A stretch of 64,000 bases of DNA from Streptomyces sp. YIM 121038. GTDB taxonomy: Bacteria; Actinomycetota; Actinomycetes; Streptomycetales; Streptomycetaceae. Numbering within the stretch: position 1 is the first letter of the stretch; each line of letters starts with the position of its first letter. The notes below the pieces were generated by a model, which was not told the DNA's origin, ran no database searches, and was given only the letters and a program-made list of their open reading frames with translations. A program made the translations under genes and the position numbers. Below are positions 1-9,724 of this stretch, piece after piece. The stretch lies in the NCBI RefSeq assembly GCF_006088715.1, contig NZ_CP030771.1, positions 5,723,501 to 5,787,500 on the forward strand, given 5' to 3'.

Positions 1-1095
1 CGCACCGAGCCGCTCCGAGAGGCCCGCCATGCCCGTGCCGCCGTCCAGGCTGGCCCCGCCGTGCCCGTCGTCGCGCACCTGGATGAGCAGCCGCTGGTCC
101 GAGCGCCACACCTCGACGCCGGCGGTGCGGGCGCCGCTGTGCTTGGACACGTTCTGCAGGAGCTCGGAGACCGTGAAGTAGGCGATGCCCTCGATCGCCG
201 CCGCCGGGCGCGCGGGCAGATCGGCCGTCACCTTCACCGGCACCGTGCACCGGGCGGCCACCGAGGACAGCGCCGCGCTGAGGCCGCGGTCGGTGAGGAC
301 CGCGGGGTGGATGCCCCGGGCCAGGTCGCGCAGCTCCTGGAGGGCGAGCTTCACCTCGCCGTGCGCCTCGTCGACCATGGCCGCCGCCGCGTCCGGGTCC
401 TCGAGGAGCTTCTCCTTGGCGAGACCGAGCCCCATGGCGAGCGCGACGAGCCGGGCCTGCGCGCCGTCGTGCAGGTCCCGCTCGATGCGCCGCAGGTCCG
501 CCGCCGCGGTGTCCACGACCACGCCCCGGTCCGACTCCAGCTCCGCGATGCGCCGCTCCAGCTCGTCCGACGGCGAGAGCAGTCCGCGGGCCATCGCCCG
601 GTCGGCGTTGGCGAGCGCCCGCACCACGAACGGCAGCACCGGCCAGAGCAGGAACAGGCCGCACAGCGTCAGCGTGAACGTCGCGATGCCCCACGGCAGG
701 CGTATGAACCCGTACAGCACGGCCCGCCAGCCCACCGGGTCCTTCAGCGTCGACCACAGCCAGGTGAGGACCCCGCCGCCGCGCCGCGACTTCAGCGGCA
801 TGGGGCTCGGCTCGTCGATGTGCACGCCGAGCAGCGTCCGGGCCCGCGCCCGCTCGAACCTGCCGAAGAGCCGCGCCCCGTACAGCGCGAGCGCGAGCAG
901 CGGCAGACCGATGACCGTGAACGACAGGAATCCGCCGATGAAGCACGCCGTCACCACATACGTGAAACCGACCAGGCCCGCCGGGAGATTCAGCAGGAGG
1001 TGCAGGATCTCCTTCCAGGTGTGCGCGTCGTACGCGAACCGGGCAGGCGGCAGTGGCTCCGGTGTGGCCTGCGAAGACGTGGAACGTGGGGTCAT
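1..1095 (-). CDS. Sensor histidine kinase, NarL type (3' end cut by window edge)
   Basis: Reading the minus strand from the ATG at 1095 gives 365 residues with no stop before the left edge, so the C-terminus is missing. The N-terminal part has hydrophobic segments at about residues 30-60 and 125-150, resembling the putative-sensor domain common in Streptomyces kinases. An ERDLHDGAQARL motif places the phospho-accepting His at residue 209 (HisKA_3 dimerisation domain). An N-box-like SELLQNVSKHSG (about 310-320) and a VRDDGHGG box (about 335-342) show the HATPase_c domain. Such kinases phosphorylate a LuxR-type response regulator, probably encoded just beyond the left edge. It is divergent from the nuo operon, with 248 bases between the two start codons. 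The stimulus cannot be inferred. Plus-strand open frames over this region are shadows. Confidence 0.9.
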   Translation of the reverse strand, partial: MTPRSTSSQATPEPLPPARFAYDAHTWKEILHLLLNLPAGLVGFTYVVTACFIGGFLSFTVIGLPLLALALYGARLFGRFERARARTLLGVHIDEPSPMPLKSRRGGGVLTWLWSTLKDPVGWRAVLYGFIRLPWGIATFTLTLCGLFLLWPVLPFVVRALANADRAMARGLLSPSDELERRIAELESDRGVVVDTAAADLRRIERDLHDGAQARLVALAMGLGLAKEKLLEDPDAAAAMVDEAHGEVKLALQELRDLARGIHPAVLTDRGLSAALSSVAARCTVPVKVTADLPARPAAAIEGIAYFTVSELLQNVSKHSGARTAGVEVWRSDQRLLIQVRDDGHGGASLDGGTGMAGLSERLGA

Positions 1096-1163
1096 ATGAG
1101 CAAGAGTGCCCGGCGTGTGGCCCCGCGCGCCATGAGGGGGGCCGCCGAACCGGACTGTGGATA

Positions 1164-1184
1164 ACCCCACCAGATCGCTGGGGT
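1164..1184. promoter_or_regulatory. Inverted repeat in the kinase/nuo divergent promoter region
   Basis: ACCCCA and TGGGGT arms are separated by 9 bases, and GGAT / GATCC partly extends the symmetry outward. It lies between the kinase start (1095) and nuoA (1344). It could be a response-regulator site or a small hairpin; only the symmetry is observed. The same interval also contains repeated GATCCGGCG-like words at about 1186-1217. Confidence 0.3.
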
Positions 1185-1254
1185 GGATCCGGCGAACCGA
1201 TCCGGCGGATCCGGCCGATGACGGACCCGCGGCAGACCGGTCCGTGACGGTCTG

Positions 1255-1283
1255 CTTACCTCGCCTTTAGCAGGCCCTAGACT
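1255..1283 (+). promoter_or_regulatory. Candidate promoter of the nuo operon
   Basis: CTTACC (1255-1260) and TAGACT (1278-1283) are 17 bases apart. The -10 box is good and the -35 box weak. Transcription would start about 1290, giving a leader of roughly 50 bases before the GTG of nuoA at 1344. Confidence 0.35.
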
Positions 1284-1343
1284 CCCGTGCGTACAGATCG
1301 TCGAACAGGGCGAGTCACGGAGTGCAGGGAGCGAGGGGCTGAC

Positions 1344-1736
1344 GTGCCAGGGACGACGTACGTCGCGGCGAGCTACTACGAGTCGTACTCCGTCGTCGGA
1401 CTGCTCGCCGTGGTCGGCGTGCTGTTCGTCGCCGTCGCCTTCGGCGCCGGGCGGCTGCTGCGGCCCGTCGTGCCGACCCCCGAGAAGCTCCTCACGTACG
1501 AGTGCGGCGTGGACCCGGTCGGCGAGGGCTGGGCGCACACCCAGGTGCGCTACTACGTGTACGCCTTCCTCTACGTGATCTTCGCCGTCGACTCGATCTT
1601 CCTCTTCCCGTGGGCGACGGTCTTCGCCGAGTCCGGCTACGGCGCGACGACCCTCGTCGAGATGTTCATCTTCCTCGGCTTCCTCGCCGTGGGACTGCTG
1701 TACGCCTACAAGAAGGGCGTCCTCACATGGACGTGA
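1344..1736 (+). CDS. nuoA: NADH-quinone oxidoreductase subunit A
   Basis: Small membrane subunit of the complex I proton-pumping arm, near the quinone-channel base. The 130-residue protein has three hydrophobic segments and the family signature [10 protein letters not shown] followed by [15 protein letters not shown]. The frame opens upstream at 1287, but the GTG at 1344 gives the usual NuoA N-terminus and follows a purine-rich GGGAGCGAGGGG, so it is preferred. It is the first gene of a ten-gene operon and overlaps nuoB by 10 bases, which suggests translational coupling. Confidence 0.93.
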   Translation: MPGTTYVAASYYESYSVVGLLAVVGVLFVAVAFGAGRLLRPVVPTPEKLLTYECGVDPVGEGWAHTQVRYYVYAFLYVIFAVDSIFLFPWATVFAESGYGATTLVEMFIFLGFLAVGLLYAYKKGVLTWT

Positions 1737-2386
1737 ACCAGGAGCCCGCGGGGCCGGCCGAGCCCGTGCTCCTCCCGGAGCCGAAGAAGCTGGGCGTCCT
1801 GTCCCGGCTCGCCCCCGAGCCGATGAAGGTGGTCCTGAACTGGGGCCGCCGCTACAGCCTGTGGGTCTTCAACTTCGGGCTCGCCTGCTGCGCCATCGAG
1901 TTCATCGCGGCCTCCATGGCCCGCCACGACTTCATCCGGCTCGGCGTCATCCCGTTCGCGCCGGGCCCGCGCCAGGCCGACCTGATGGTCGTGTCCGGCA
2001 CGGTCACGGACAAGATGGCGCCCGCCGTGAAGCGCCTGTACGAGCAGATGCCCGAGCCCAAGTACGTCATCTCCTTCGGCGCCTGCTCCAACTGCGGCGG
2101 CCCGTACTGGGACTCGTACTCCGTCACCAAGGGCGTCGACCAGATCATCCCGGTCGACGTGTACGTCCCCGGCTGCCCGCCCCGGCCCGAGGCCCTGCTC
2201 CAGGGCATCCTCAAGCTCCAGGAGAAGATCGCGCGGGAGTCCCTCGGCGAGCGGTACGCCGCCAACGGGGCGCGCCCGTCCACGGCCGCGCTGCGCAGCG
2301 GCCCGGTGGCTCCCCCGGCGCCCCCGGCCGAGCCCTCGGCGCAGGCCGCGCCCTCCGCGCCCTCCGTAGGGGAGGACGGCAGATGA
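1727..2386 (+). CDS. nuoB: NADH-quinone oxidoreductase subunit B
   Basis: Carries the N2 [4Fe-4S] cluster that passes electrons to quinone in the peripheral arm. The family ligands are present: Cys54 and Cys55 (tandem CC), Cys120 in FGACSNCGG and Cys150 in VPGCPPRPE. The ATG at 1727 lies inside the end of nuoA. The core ends at about residue 180 and is followed by a 40-residue Ala/Pro-rich tail not found in typical NuoB. It overlaps nuoC by the ATGA quartet. The N2 quinone site normally needs NuoD, which is absent from this operon. Confidence 0.95.
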   Translation: MDVNQEPAGPAEPVLLPEPKKLGVLSRLAPEPMKVVLNWGRRYSLWVFNFGLACCAIEFIAASMARHDFIRLGVIPFAPGPRQADLMVVSGTVTDKMAPAVKRLYEQMPEPKYVISFGACSNCGGPYWDSYSVTKGVDQIIPVDVYVPGCPPRPEALLQGILKLQEKIARESLGERYAANGARPSTAALRSGPVAPPAPPAEPSAQAAPSAPSVGEDGR

Positions 2387-3498
2387 CCGGCTGGCTGTCC
2401 GCCCCCGTGGAGGAACTGTTCGGCGCGGAGGCGACCGCCGAGGAGTCGTACGACCTCCTGACCGTGGACGTGCCGTCCGCGTCCTGGCCCGAAGCCCTGC
2501 GGACCGCCCGGTCCACGCTCGGCTGCACGTACTTCGACTGGCTCAGCGCCGTCGACGAACCGGGCACGGGCTTTCGCGTGAGCTGCCACGTGGTGGCGCT
2601 GTCCCCGGTGCGGCGCCTCCTCGTCCGTACGACGGTTCCGCACGAGGCGCCCGTCCTGCCCTCCGCGGTCGACGTCTACGCGGGCGCGGCCTGGCACGAG
2701 CGCGAGACCCACGAGATGTTCGGCGTCCGCTTCGAGGGCCATCCGCACCTGGTTCCGCTGCTGCTTCCGGAGAACTTCGAAGGCCATCCCCTGCGCAAGG
2801 ACTTCGTGCTCGCGGCCCGCGTGGCCAAGGCGTGGCCCGGCGCGAAGGAACCGGGGGAGTCCGAGCACGGTGGCCCCAAGCGGCGCCAGATGCTTCCGCC
2901 CGGCGTGCCCGACCCGAACGAGTGGGGCCCGCTGAAGGGCCAGCTGCCCGCCGCCCCGGCGCGCCCCGCACGCGGCGCGGGCCGTGCCGCGGCCGCGGGG
3001 GAGCGCCCCGCACGGCGCACGCGGACGGCGAGCGCGGGTTCGGCCGGCCAGAGCCCCGCTCCGGCCGCCGACGCTCCGGCGACCGACGCCCCGGCCGCCG
3101 ACCAGGCCCCCGCTCCCGCCCGGCCGCCGCGCCGCGCGCGCAGCGTGAGCCAGGGCTCGGCGTCGCAGCGTACGGCGGCGCAGACCCCCGCTCCGGCGGA
3201 CGCGGCGCGGCCCCCCGAGGCCCCTGGCCCCGACGCCGCCCCGGCCGCCCCGGCGCCGGACAAGCCGCAGCCCGCGCCGCGCGCCTCCGACGCCCCGTGG
3301 CACCACGCCCGCCCGGCCTTCGACACACCGAAGCAGGAACCCGAGCGGAAACCTCGGACGGCACCGGCAGAGACCCCGGCACCGGCAGAGACCCCGGCAC
3401 CGGCAGAGCCCCCGGCACCGGCAGAGACCACAGAGAACACGGCGAACGAGGGGGACTCCGGGAACCCGGACACCGGCACCGAAGGAGGCACGCAGTGA
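2383..3498 (+). CDS. nuoC: NADH-quinone oxidoreductase subunit C with long Ala/Pro-rich tail
   Basis: The N-terminal 160 residues are a 30-kDa-subunit (NuoC) domain, with the signature [12 protein letters not shown] from about residue 104 and [12 protein letters not shown] after it. About 200 further residues are low-complexity Ala/Pro/Arg/Glu sequence, ending in PAETPAP repeats (DNA repeats at 3358-3430). The total of 371 residues is nearly twice a plain NuoC, and the extra sequence has no resemblance to NuoD, with which NuoC is fused in E. coli. The start is an ATG preceded by GGGGAGG. The stop overlaps the GTG of nuoH as GTGA. Confidence 0.9.
   Translation: MTGWLSAPVEELFGAEATAEESYDLLTVDVPSASWPEALRTARSTLGCTYFDWLSAVDEPGTGFRVSCHVVALSPVRRLLVRTTVPHEAPVLPSAVDVYAGAAWHERETHEMFGVRFEGHPHLVPLLLPENFEGHPLRKDFVLAARVAKAWPGAKEPGESEHGGPKRRQMLPPGVPDPNEWGPLKGQLPAAPARPARGAGRAAAAGERPARRTRTASAGSAGQSPAPAADAPATDAPAADQAPAPARPPRRARSVSQGSASQRTAAQTPAPADAARPPEAPGPDAAPAAPAPDKPQPAPRASDAPWHHARPAFDTPKQEPERKPRTAPAETPAPAETPAPAEPPAPAETTENTANEGDSGNPDTGTEGGTQ
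3358..3430 (+). repeat. 18-base tandem repeat coding the NuoC PAETPAP tail
   Basis: The unit GCACCGGCAGAGACCCCG is repeated about four times in frame, with small changes. It encodes alternating Ala-Pro-Ala-Glu steps at the end of the NuoC extension. Such repeats expand and contract by slippage, so the tail length may differ between strains. Confidence 0.8.
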
Positions 3499-4463
3499 AC
3501 GACGCCCTCGACGTCACCCTGCGACTCCTCGTCGTCTTCGTCGCCTTCCTCGCCCTGCCCCTGATCGTCGGCCAGACCGAGCACAAGGTGATGGCCCACA
3601 TGCAGGGCCGCCTCGGCCCCATGTACGCGGGCGGCTTCCACGGCTGGGCCCAGCTCGTCGCCGACGGCGTGAAGTTCGCGCAGAAGGAAGACGTCGTCCC
3701 CGCCGACGCGGACCGCCGCATCTTCCAGCTCGCCCCGGCCGTCGCCCTGCTGCCCTACCTCCTGGTCCTCGTCGCCATCCCCATCGGCCCCCAGGAGGGC
3801 GCCGTCGGTCAGGTCGTCGACGCGGGCATCTTCTTCGTCCTCGCCGTCATGGGCGTCGGCGTCCTGGGCTCCCTGATGGCGGGCTGGGCGTCGGCCAACA
3901 AGTTCTCCCTGCTCGGCGGCCTGCGCACGGCGGCCCAGCTGCTGGCGTACGAACTGCCGATGCTGCTCGCCGCCGCCTCCGTCGCGATGGCCGCGGGCAC
4001 GGTCTCGCTGCCCGGCATCCTCAACGCCTTCGAGTGGTGGTGGCTGCCCTGGCAGATCGTCGGCGCCGTGGTCTTCTTCGTGGCCGGGCTCGCCGAACTC
4101 CAGCGCCCGCCCTTCGACATGCCGGTCGCCGACTCCGAGATCATCTTCGGCGCGTACACCGAGTACACCGGACTGCGCTTCGCTCTCTTCCTCCTCGCCG
4201 AGTACGCCGGGATCGTCGTCCTGTGCGGCCTCACCACCGTCCTCTTCCTCGGCGGCTGGCACGGGCCGGGGGGCGCCGACGGCCTCGGCTGGGTGTGGAC
4301 CCTCCTGAAGACCGGCCTCCTCGCCTTCGTCGTCATCTGGCTGCGCGTCACCTACCCCCGGCTCCGCGAGGACCAGCTCCAGAAGCTCTCCTGGACCCTC
4401 CTCGTCCCGCTCGCCCTGGCGCAGATCGCGCTCACCGGAATCGTGAAGGTGGCGATCAACTAA
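3495..4463 (+). CDS. nuoH: NADH-quinone oxidoreductase subunit H
   Basis: Membrane subunit that connects the peripheral arm to the antiporter-like subunits and forms the quinone entry tunnel. The 322 residues hold about eight membrane segments. Family motifs are [33 protein letters not shown] and the charged loop [11 protein letters not shown] followed by [12 protein letters not shown]. The start GTG overlaps the nuoC stop; the stop TAA shares its last A with the ATG of nuoI. Conservation of the acidic loop suggests it still works with a quinone-reducing module. Confidence 0.95.
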   Translation: MNDALDVTLRLLVVFVAFLALPLIVGQTEHKVMAHMQGRLGPMYAGGFHGWAQLVADGVKFAQKEDVVPADADRRIFQLAPAVALLPYLLVLVAIPIGPQEGAVGQVVDAGIFFVLAVMGVGVLGSLMAGWASANKFSLLGGLRTAAQLLAYELPMLLAAASVAMAAGTVSLPGILNAFEWWWLPWQIVGAVVFFVAGLAELQRPPFDMPVADSEIIFGAYTEYTGLRFALFLLAEYAGIVVLCGLTTVLFLGGWHGPGGADGLGWVWTLLKTGLLAFVVIWLRVTYPRLREDQLQKLSWTLLVPLALAQIALTGIVKVAIN

Positions 4464-5086
4464 TGGCCCGCCCGTCACCCGACCACCGCCCCTCAACGAC
4501 GCCGTCCGGGCGGCCCCGCATGTCCGTCCCCGGATCCGGCCTGGCCAAGGGCCTCGCCGTCACCCTCCGCACGATGACGCGGAAGTCCGTCACCGAGCAG
4601 TACCCGGACGTCCAGCCCGACCTGGCGCCCCGCACCCGCGGCGTCATCGGCCTGTTCGAGGAGAACTGCACGGTCTGCATGCTCTGCGCCCGCGAGTGCC
4701 CCGACTGGTGCATCTACATCGACTCCCACAAGGAGACGGTCCCGCCCGCCGCGCCCGGCGGCCGCGAGCGCAGCCGCAACGTCCTCGACCGCTTCGCCAT
4801 CGACTTCTCCCTCTGCATGTACTGCGGCATCTGCATCGAGGTCTGCCCCTTCGACGCGTTGTTCTGGTCCCCGGAGTTCGAGTACGCCGAGACCGACATC
4901 CGCGAGCTCACCCACGAGCGCGACAAGCTCCGCGAGTGGATGTGGACCGTCCCGGCCCCGCCCGCCCTCGACCCCGCCGCCGAGGAACCCAAGGAACTGG
5001 CCGCCGCCCGCAAGGCCGCCGACAAGCTCGCCGCCGAGCGGGCCGCCGCCGAACAGCAGACCACCGAGCCCGAGGGGGACGCGTGA
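4463..5086 (+). CDS. nuoI: NADH-quinone oxidoreductase subunit I (2x[4Fe-4S])
   Basis: Ferredoxin-like subunit with two complete CxxCxxCxxxCP motifs: Cys69/72/75/79 and Cys118/121/124/128, ligands for clusters N6a and N6b. These would pass electrons to N2 in NuoB. The protein has 207 residues. The ATG at 4463 overlaps the nuoH stop by one base; an internal ATG at residue 20 is an alternative start. A Lys/Ala/Glu-rich C-terminal tail from about residue 165 is likely coiled coil. Its usual upstream electron donor, the NuoEFG module, is not encoded nearby. Confidence 0.94.
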   Translation: MARPSPDHRPSTTPSGRPRMSVPGSGLAKGLAVTLRTMTRKSVTEQYPDVQPDLAPRTRGVIGLFEENCTVCMLCARECPDWCIYIDSHKETVPPAAPGGRERSRNVLDRFAIDFSLCMYCGICIEVCPFDALFWSPEFEYAETDIRELTHERDKLREWMWTVPAPPALDPAAEEPKELAAARKAADKLAAERAAAEQQTTEPEGDA

Positions 5087-5712
5087 ACGTCCACGTCGCC
5101 GCCGCGGCCCCCCACGGCTTCCTGTCCCCGACCGGCGTCGAGGTCGCCTTCCTCCTCGTCGGCCTCGTCACCCTCGGCGCCGCGATCGTCACCGTCACCA
5201 CCAAGCAGCTCGTGCACGCCGCGCTCTGGCTGGTCGTGGCCCTCGGCGGGCTCGCCGTCGAGTACCTGCTCCTGAGCGCCGAGTTCATCGCCTGGGTGCA
5301 GGTCCTCATCTACGTCGGTTCCGTCGTGGTCCTCCTCCTCTTCGGTCTGATGCTCACCAGGGCCCCCATCGGCCGCTCCCCGGACGCCGACTCGGGCAAC
5401 CGCTGGGTCGCGCTCGCCGTGGCCCTCGCCGCCGCTGCCGCCCTGGTGTGGGTCGTCGTGGACGCGTTCCGTACGCAGTGGATCGAGCTGGACGGCCCCG
5501 CCCAGGGCTCCACCGAGGTGACCGGCGCCTTCCTCTTCCGGAACTGGGTGCTGCCCTTCGAGGCGCTGTCCGTGCTGCTCCTCGCCGCACTGGTCGGCGC
5601 GATCGTGCTGTCCCGCAAGTCCAAGGAGGACCCCGGCGGCAAGCCCCCGAAGAGCCGGAGCGGCCCGCAGCCCCCGAAGGGCGCGACGGCCCAGCAGGAG
5701 AGGACCCGCTGA
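5083..5712 (+). CDS. nuoJ: NADH-quinone oxidoreductase subunit J
   Basis: Membrane-arm subunit with about five membrane segments in 209 residues. The conserved [18 protein letters not shown] segment is the helix that carries the pi-bulge in complex I. A hydrophilic tail rich in Lys/Pro/Gly (residues 180-209) is an extension typical of actinobacterial homologs. The GTG start overlaps the nuoI stop by GTGA, and the stop TGA shares a base with the nuoK ATG. Confidence 0.92.
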   Translation: MNVHVAAAAPHGFLSPTGVEVAFLLVGLVTLGAAIVTVTTKQLVHAALWLVVALGGLAVEYLLLSAEFIAWVQVLIYVGSVVVLLLFGLMLTRAPIGRSPDADSGNRWVALAVALAAAAALVWVVVDAFRTQWIELDGPAQGSTEVTGAFLFRNWVLPFEALSVLLLAALVGAIVLSRKSKEDPGGKPPKSRSGPQPPKGATAQQERTR

Positions 5713-6149
5713 TGCACCTCGCCTACCCCGCCGTCCTCGCCGTCCTCCTCTTCTGCGTCGGCCTGTACGGCGTGCTCGCCCGCCGCAACGCGATCCTGGT
5801 CCTGATGTCCGTCGAGCTCATGCTCAACGCCGTCAACCTCAACCTCGTCGCCTTCGACGTCTGGCTGCGCGACACGCTCCACTCCGGCCAGGCCCTGACG
5901 CTCTTCACCATCGCCATCGCCGCCGCCGAGATCGGCATCGGCCTCGCGATCGTCCTGGCCGTCTACCGCAACCGGGGCACCTCCGCCGTCGACGACCTCC
6001 GCGACACCGCCGAACACCCCGACGGCGACGACGACGGCGACGACGACTTTGACGGCGTCGCCCTCGACGAGCCCGAGCCCGCCCCCGACGAGGCGGCCCA
6101 GCAGCCCCAGAAGTCTCAGCAGTCGCAGAAGGCCGAGGCCACCGCGTGA
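5712..6149 (+). CDS. nuoK: NADH-quinone oxidoreductase subunit K with acidic tail
   Basis: The first 95 or so residues match NuoK (three helices, motif [17 protein letters not shown] with the conserved membrane glutamate, then [17 protein letters not shown]). The protein continues for about 45 residues of Asp/Glu-rich then Gln/Ala-rich sequence (145 in total; about 100 is usual). The tail is predicted to face the cytoplasm or the outer face depending on helix count. The stop overlaps the GTG start of nuoL. Confidence 0.93.
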   Translation: MHLAYPAVLAVLLFCVGLYGVLARRNAILVLMSVELMLNAVNLNLVAFDVWLRDTLHSGQALTLFTIAIAAAEIGIGLAIVLAVYRNRGTSAVDDLRDTAEHPDGDDDGDDDFDGVALDEPEPAPDEAAQQPQKSQQSQKAEATA

Positions 6150-8140
6150 CCACGACCACCCTCGCCGTCCTCGTCCCCGTCCTGCCGTTCCTCGGCGCCG
6201 CCGCCGGCCTGCTGCTCGGCCGCACCGTCCCCGGTCTGGTGCGGCCCCTCGCGGTGCTGCCCACCCTGACGTCGCTGGTCCTCGCCGCCGTCGTGGCCGC
6301 GCGCCAGGGCGGCGACTCCGCCGTGGACGCGGCCACCCAGCTCACGCCCACCGGCTCGGTGCCGATCGACCTCGCCCTGCACATCGACGGCTTCGCCGCG
6401 CTCGTCGCCGTCCTCGTCGGCGTCGTCGCCTGCTGCGTGCAGATCTACTCGACGGGCTATCTGCGCGACGACCCGCGCTACCCCTCGTACGCCGCCCTCG
6501 TGTCGCTGTTCACCTCCGCGATGCTGCTCGTCGTCTACTCCGGCGACCTGATGGTGCTCCTGGTCGGCTGGGAGGTCATGGGCATCTGCTCGTACTTCCT
6601 CGTCGGCCACTACTGGGAGACCCCCGAGGCCCGCGCCGCCTCCCTGAAGGCCTTCCTGGTCACCAAGCTCGGTGACGTCCCCTTCCTGATCGGCCTGTTC
6701 GCGCTCGCCGTCGACGCCGGCTCGTTCCGGATCACCACCGTCCTCGCGACGGTCGCGGACGGCGGCCTCGACCACCCGACGCTGATCGCCCTGCTGCTGC
6801 TCGCGGGCGTGGCGGGCAAGTCCGCGCAGTTCCCGCTGCACACCTGGCTGCCCGACGCGATGGCGGGCCCGACCCCCGTCTCCGCGCTGATCCACGCCGC
6901 GACGATGGTCGCCGCCGGTGTCTACTTCGTCGCCCGGCTCCTCCCCGTCTTCGCCGCCTCGTCGGCGGCCCTGGTCGTCCTCGCCGTCATGGCCGCCGTC
7001 ACCATGGCCGGTTCCGCCCTGGCCGCGCTCGCCCAGGACGACATCAAGCGGGTCCTCGCGTACTCGACGATCGGCCAGCTCGGCTACATGACCGGCGCGC
7101 TCGCCGTCGGCGACCGGGGCGCCGCCGTCTTCCACCTCCTGTCCCACGGCGCCTTCAAGGCGCTCCTCTTCCTCGCCGCCGGCGTGGTCATCCACGCGGC
7201 GGGCACCAACTCCCTGGCCGCGATGTCCCGCATGCGGAACCTGCGCGCCCGCGTCCCCGACGCCTACTGGACGATGACCGTGGCGCTCCTCGCGCTCGCC
7301 GCGATCCCGCCGTTCAGCGGCTTCTTCTCCAAGGAGGCGGTGCTCGGCGCGGCCGAGCACGCGGCCACCGGGCACGCCGACGCCGTCCCCGGAGCGGCGG
7401 GCTGGATCGTCCTCGTCGCGGGCCTGGTCAGCGCCCTCCTCACCGCCGCCTACGCGGCCCGGCTCTGGCTGCTCGCCTTCAACGGACAGGGAGCGGAAGC
7501 CCCCGACCACGGCCGTCAGCCCGTCACGATGACCGCCGTGCTCTGGGTGCTCGCCGTCCCCTCACTCGCCTTCGGCCTCGCCGTCGGCACCCTGCCGGAC
7601 TGGTTCGACGGCCACGAACTCGCCCCGAAGCTCACCACCTCCGTCCTCGGCACCGGCCTCGCCCTGGTCGGCGCCCTCGTCACCTACGGCGCCTGGCGGC
7701 ACACCACGGCCCTCGCGGCCCGCGTGCCGATCGGCGCCGTCGCCGCCCACCCCGAGGCCGACGGGGGCGAGGTCGAGGCGGAGGCCATCGCCAGCCACGC
7801 CCCCGCGTACGGCGACGTCGCGAGCGCCCCCGACCCGGCGGACCCCGGCCGTCTGCTGCTCGGCCCGCTGCACCGCCACGCCGCCGCGGGCTTCCACCTG
7901 GACGCCGTCTACGCCGCCCTGTTCGTCCGTCCCGTGCAGGCGGGTGCCCGCCTCGTCCGCTTCCTCGACCGCGAGGTCGTCGACACGTACGTCCGCGGTG
8001 CGGGCGCCGCGCCCCGCCTGCTCGGCGCGGCCGTCCGGCGCGCGCAGACGGGCAACGTGCAGACCTATCTGAGCGCGCTGCTCGCGGGCACCGTCGTCCT
8101 GGCGGTCGCCGCCGTCCTCGTCGCCACCGCCGGAGCGTGA
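6146..8140 (+). CDS. nuoL: NADH-quinone oxidoreductase subunit L
   Basis: Distal antiporter-like proton-pumping subunit with 664 residues and about 16 membrane segments. Signatures include [20 protein letters not shown] and the transport-core stretch [15 protein letters not shown] beginning near Lys223, followed by [19 protein letters not shown]. The key lysine and the downstream glutamate of WEVMG are retained, so proton translocation is plausible. Start GTG, overlapping nuoK. Confidence 0.96.
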   Translation: MTTTTLAVLVPVLPFLGAAAGLLLGRTVPGLVRPLAVLPTLTSLVLAAVVAARQGGDSAVDAATQLTPTGSVPIDLALHIDGFAALVAVLVGVVACCVQIYSTGYLRDDPRYPSYAALVSLFTSAMLLVVYSGDLMVLLVGWEVMGICSYFLVGHYWETPEARAASLKAFLVTKLGDVPFLIGLFALAVDAGSFRITTVLATVADGGLDHPTLIALLLLAGVAGKSAQFPLHTWLPDAMAGPTPVSALIHAATMVAAGVYFVARLLPVFAASSAALVVLAVMAAVTMAGSALAALAQDDIKRVLAYSTIGQLGYMTGALAVGDRGAAVFHLLSHGAFKALLFLAAGVVIHAAGTNSLAAMSRMRNLRARVPDAYWTMTVALLALAAIPPFSGFFSKEAVLGAAEHAATGHADAVPGAAGWIVLVAGLVSALLTAAYAARLWLLAFNGQGAEAPDHGRQPVTMTAVLWVLAVPSLAFGLAVGTLPDWFDGHELAPKLTTSVLGTGLALVGALVTYGAWRHTTALAARVPIGAVAAHPEADGGEVEAEAIASHAPAYGDVASAPDPADPGRLLLGPLHRHAAAGFHLDAVYAALFVRPVQAGARLVRFLDREVVDTYVRGAGAAPRLLGAAVRRAQTGNVQTYLSALLAGTVVLAVAAVLVATAGA

Positions 8141-8146
8141 GCAGCA

Positions 8147-9724
8147 GTGATCGGTATCAGTGAGTCCGTGATGCAGTTCCTTCTCGCGTTGATCGTGGTC
8201 GGCCCGCTCGTCGGCGCCGTGGCCGCCCTCCTCCCGGCGCCGCCCGGGCTGAAGGGGAAGTCGCCCGACCAGGCCGTGCTGCGCCACGGCGTGACCGTGA
8301 CCGGCGCGATCCTGCTCGCCGCGATCGTCCTCGCGCTCGGCTTCGACCACGACCACCCGTCGAAGATGCAGGCCACGACCGACATCAGCTGGATCCCCGC
8401 GCTCGACGTGCGCATCCACCTCGGCATCGACGGCATCTCCCTCCCCCTTCTGGTCCTGACCGCGCTGCTGACCTTCCTCTGCGCGCTGTACAGCTACTTC
8501 AAGCTGCCTGAGGGCCCGTCACCCAAGGCATTCGTGGCGCTGGTGCTCGTGCTCGAGTCCGGCACCCTCGCGACCTTCGCCGTCCTCGACCTGCTGCTGT
8601 TCTTCCTCGCGTTCGAGATGGTCCTCATCCCGATGTACTTCCTCATCGCCCGCTGGGGCGGGGCCCAACGCGCTCGGTCCGCCTGGAAGTTCATCCTGTA
8701 CACGCTGCTCGGCTCCGTCGTGATGCTGCTCGGCCTCCTCCTCATCGGTCTCAGGTCCGGCACGTTCGACATGGTGGCACTCGCCACTGACAATCACCCC
8801 GGGCTCACCAAGTCCGTGCAGGTCATCGCCGTTCTGGCGATCGGGATCGGGCTCGCGGTCAAGACGCCGATGTGGCCGCTGCACAGCTGGCTGCCGGACG
8901 CCCACACCGCCGCCCCGACCGTCGGCTCGGTCCTGCTGGCCGGCGTCCTGCTGAAGATGGGTACGTACGGGTTCGTCCGGATCCTGCTGCCGATCGCGCC
9001 GGACGGCATGCGGACCTTCGCGCCCTACCTCGCCGCGTTCGCCGTCGTCGGGATCATCTACGGCTCGCTCGCCTGCCTCGCGCTCGCGCGGCCCGGCGCG
9101 AAGGGCGACCTCAAGCGCCTCATCGCGTACTCGTCCGTCGGCCACATGGGCTTCGTGCTGCTCGGCATCTCCACGATGAGCCCGACCGGCGTGAACGGCG
9201 CCCTGTTCGCGAACATCGCCCACGGCCTGATCACCGGCCTGCTGTTCTTCCTCGTCGGCGCCCTCAAGGACCGCACCGGCACCAGCGACCTCGACGCCCT
9301 TGCCGAGGGGTCCGGCGCCGCCCTCTACGGCAAGGCCCCGCGCCTCGGCGGCCTGCTCGCCTTCGGGGCCGTCGCCTCGCTCGGGCTGCCGGGCCTCGCC
9401 GGGTTCTGGGGCGAGATGCTAGCGCTGTTCGGCGCGTTCAAGCCCGCCGACGACCTCAGCCGCCCGGCGTACCTCACGTTCATGGCCGTCGCCGCCTTCG
9501 GCACCCTCCTGACGGCCGCGTACATGCTCATCGTCGTCCGCCGCGTGTGCATGGGCCCGGCCGCCGGAGCGGACGCGCCCCGGCTCGCCGACGTCCACGG
9601 CTACGAGTTCGCCGCCTGGACCCCGCTCGTCGCCCTCACCGTCCTCGCCGGACTCTGGCCCGCGGCCCTCCTCGGCCTCACCGACCCGGCCGTGCAGCAG
9701 CTCCTCGCGGGAGGAAAGTCGTGA
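8147..9724 (+). CDS. nuoM: NADH-quinone oxidoreductase subunit M
   Basis: Antiporter-like membrane subunit, 525 residues and about 14 membrane segments. Motifs are LLFFLAFEMVLIPMYFLI (conserved Glu) and KTPMWPLHSWLPDAHTAAP near residue 239, then SVLLAGVLLKMGTYG. The GTG at 8147 lies six bases after the nuoL stop. A GTG at 8168 or ATG at 8171 would remove only seven or eight residues and cannot be excluded. The stop overlaps nuoN by GTGA. Confidence 0.95.
   Translation: MIGISESVMQFLLALIVVGPLVGAVAALLPAPPGLKGKSPDQAVLRHGVTVTGAILLAAIVLALGFDHDHPSKMQATTDISWIPALDVRIHLGIDGISLPLLVLTALLTFLCALYSYFKLPEGPSPKAFVALVLVLESGTLATFAVLDLLLFFLAFEMVLIPMYFLIARWGGAQRARSAWKFILYTLLGSVVMLLGLLLIGLRSGTFDMVALATDNHPGLTKSVQVIAVLAIGIGLAVKTPMWPLHSWLPDAHTAAPTVGSVLLAGVLLKMGTYGFVRILLPIAPDGMRTFAPYLAAFAVVGIIYGSLACLALARPGAKGDLKRLIAYSSVGHMGFVLLGISTMSPTGVNGALFANIAHGLITGLLFFLVGALKDRTGTSDLDALAEGSGAALYGKAPRLGGLLAFGAVASLGLPGLAGFWGEMLALFGAFKPADDLSRPAYLTFMAVAAFGTLLTAAYMLIVVRRVCMGPAAGADAPRLADVHGYEFAAWTPLVALTVLAGLWPAALLGLTDPAVQQLLAGGKS

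Noticed and set aside
61..1164. Long plus-strand open frames opposite the kinase
   Set aside because: The minus-strand frame has clear kinase motifs and is open to the window edge; the plus-strand products are Arg/Pro/Ala-rich shadows.
2860..3498. nuoD fused to nuoC, as in E. coli
   Set aside because: The tail is low-complexity Ala/Pro sequence with none of the NuoD motifs, and is about half the length required.
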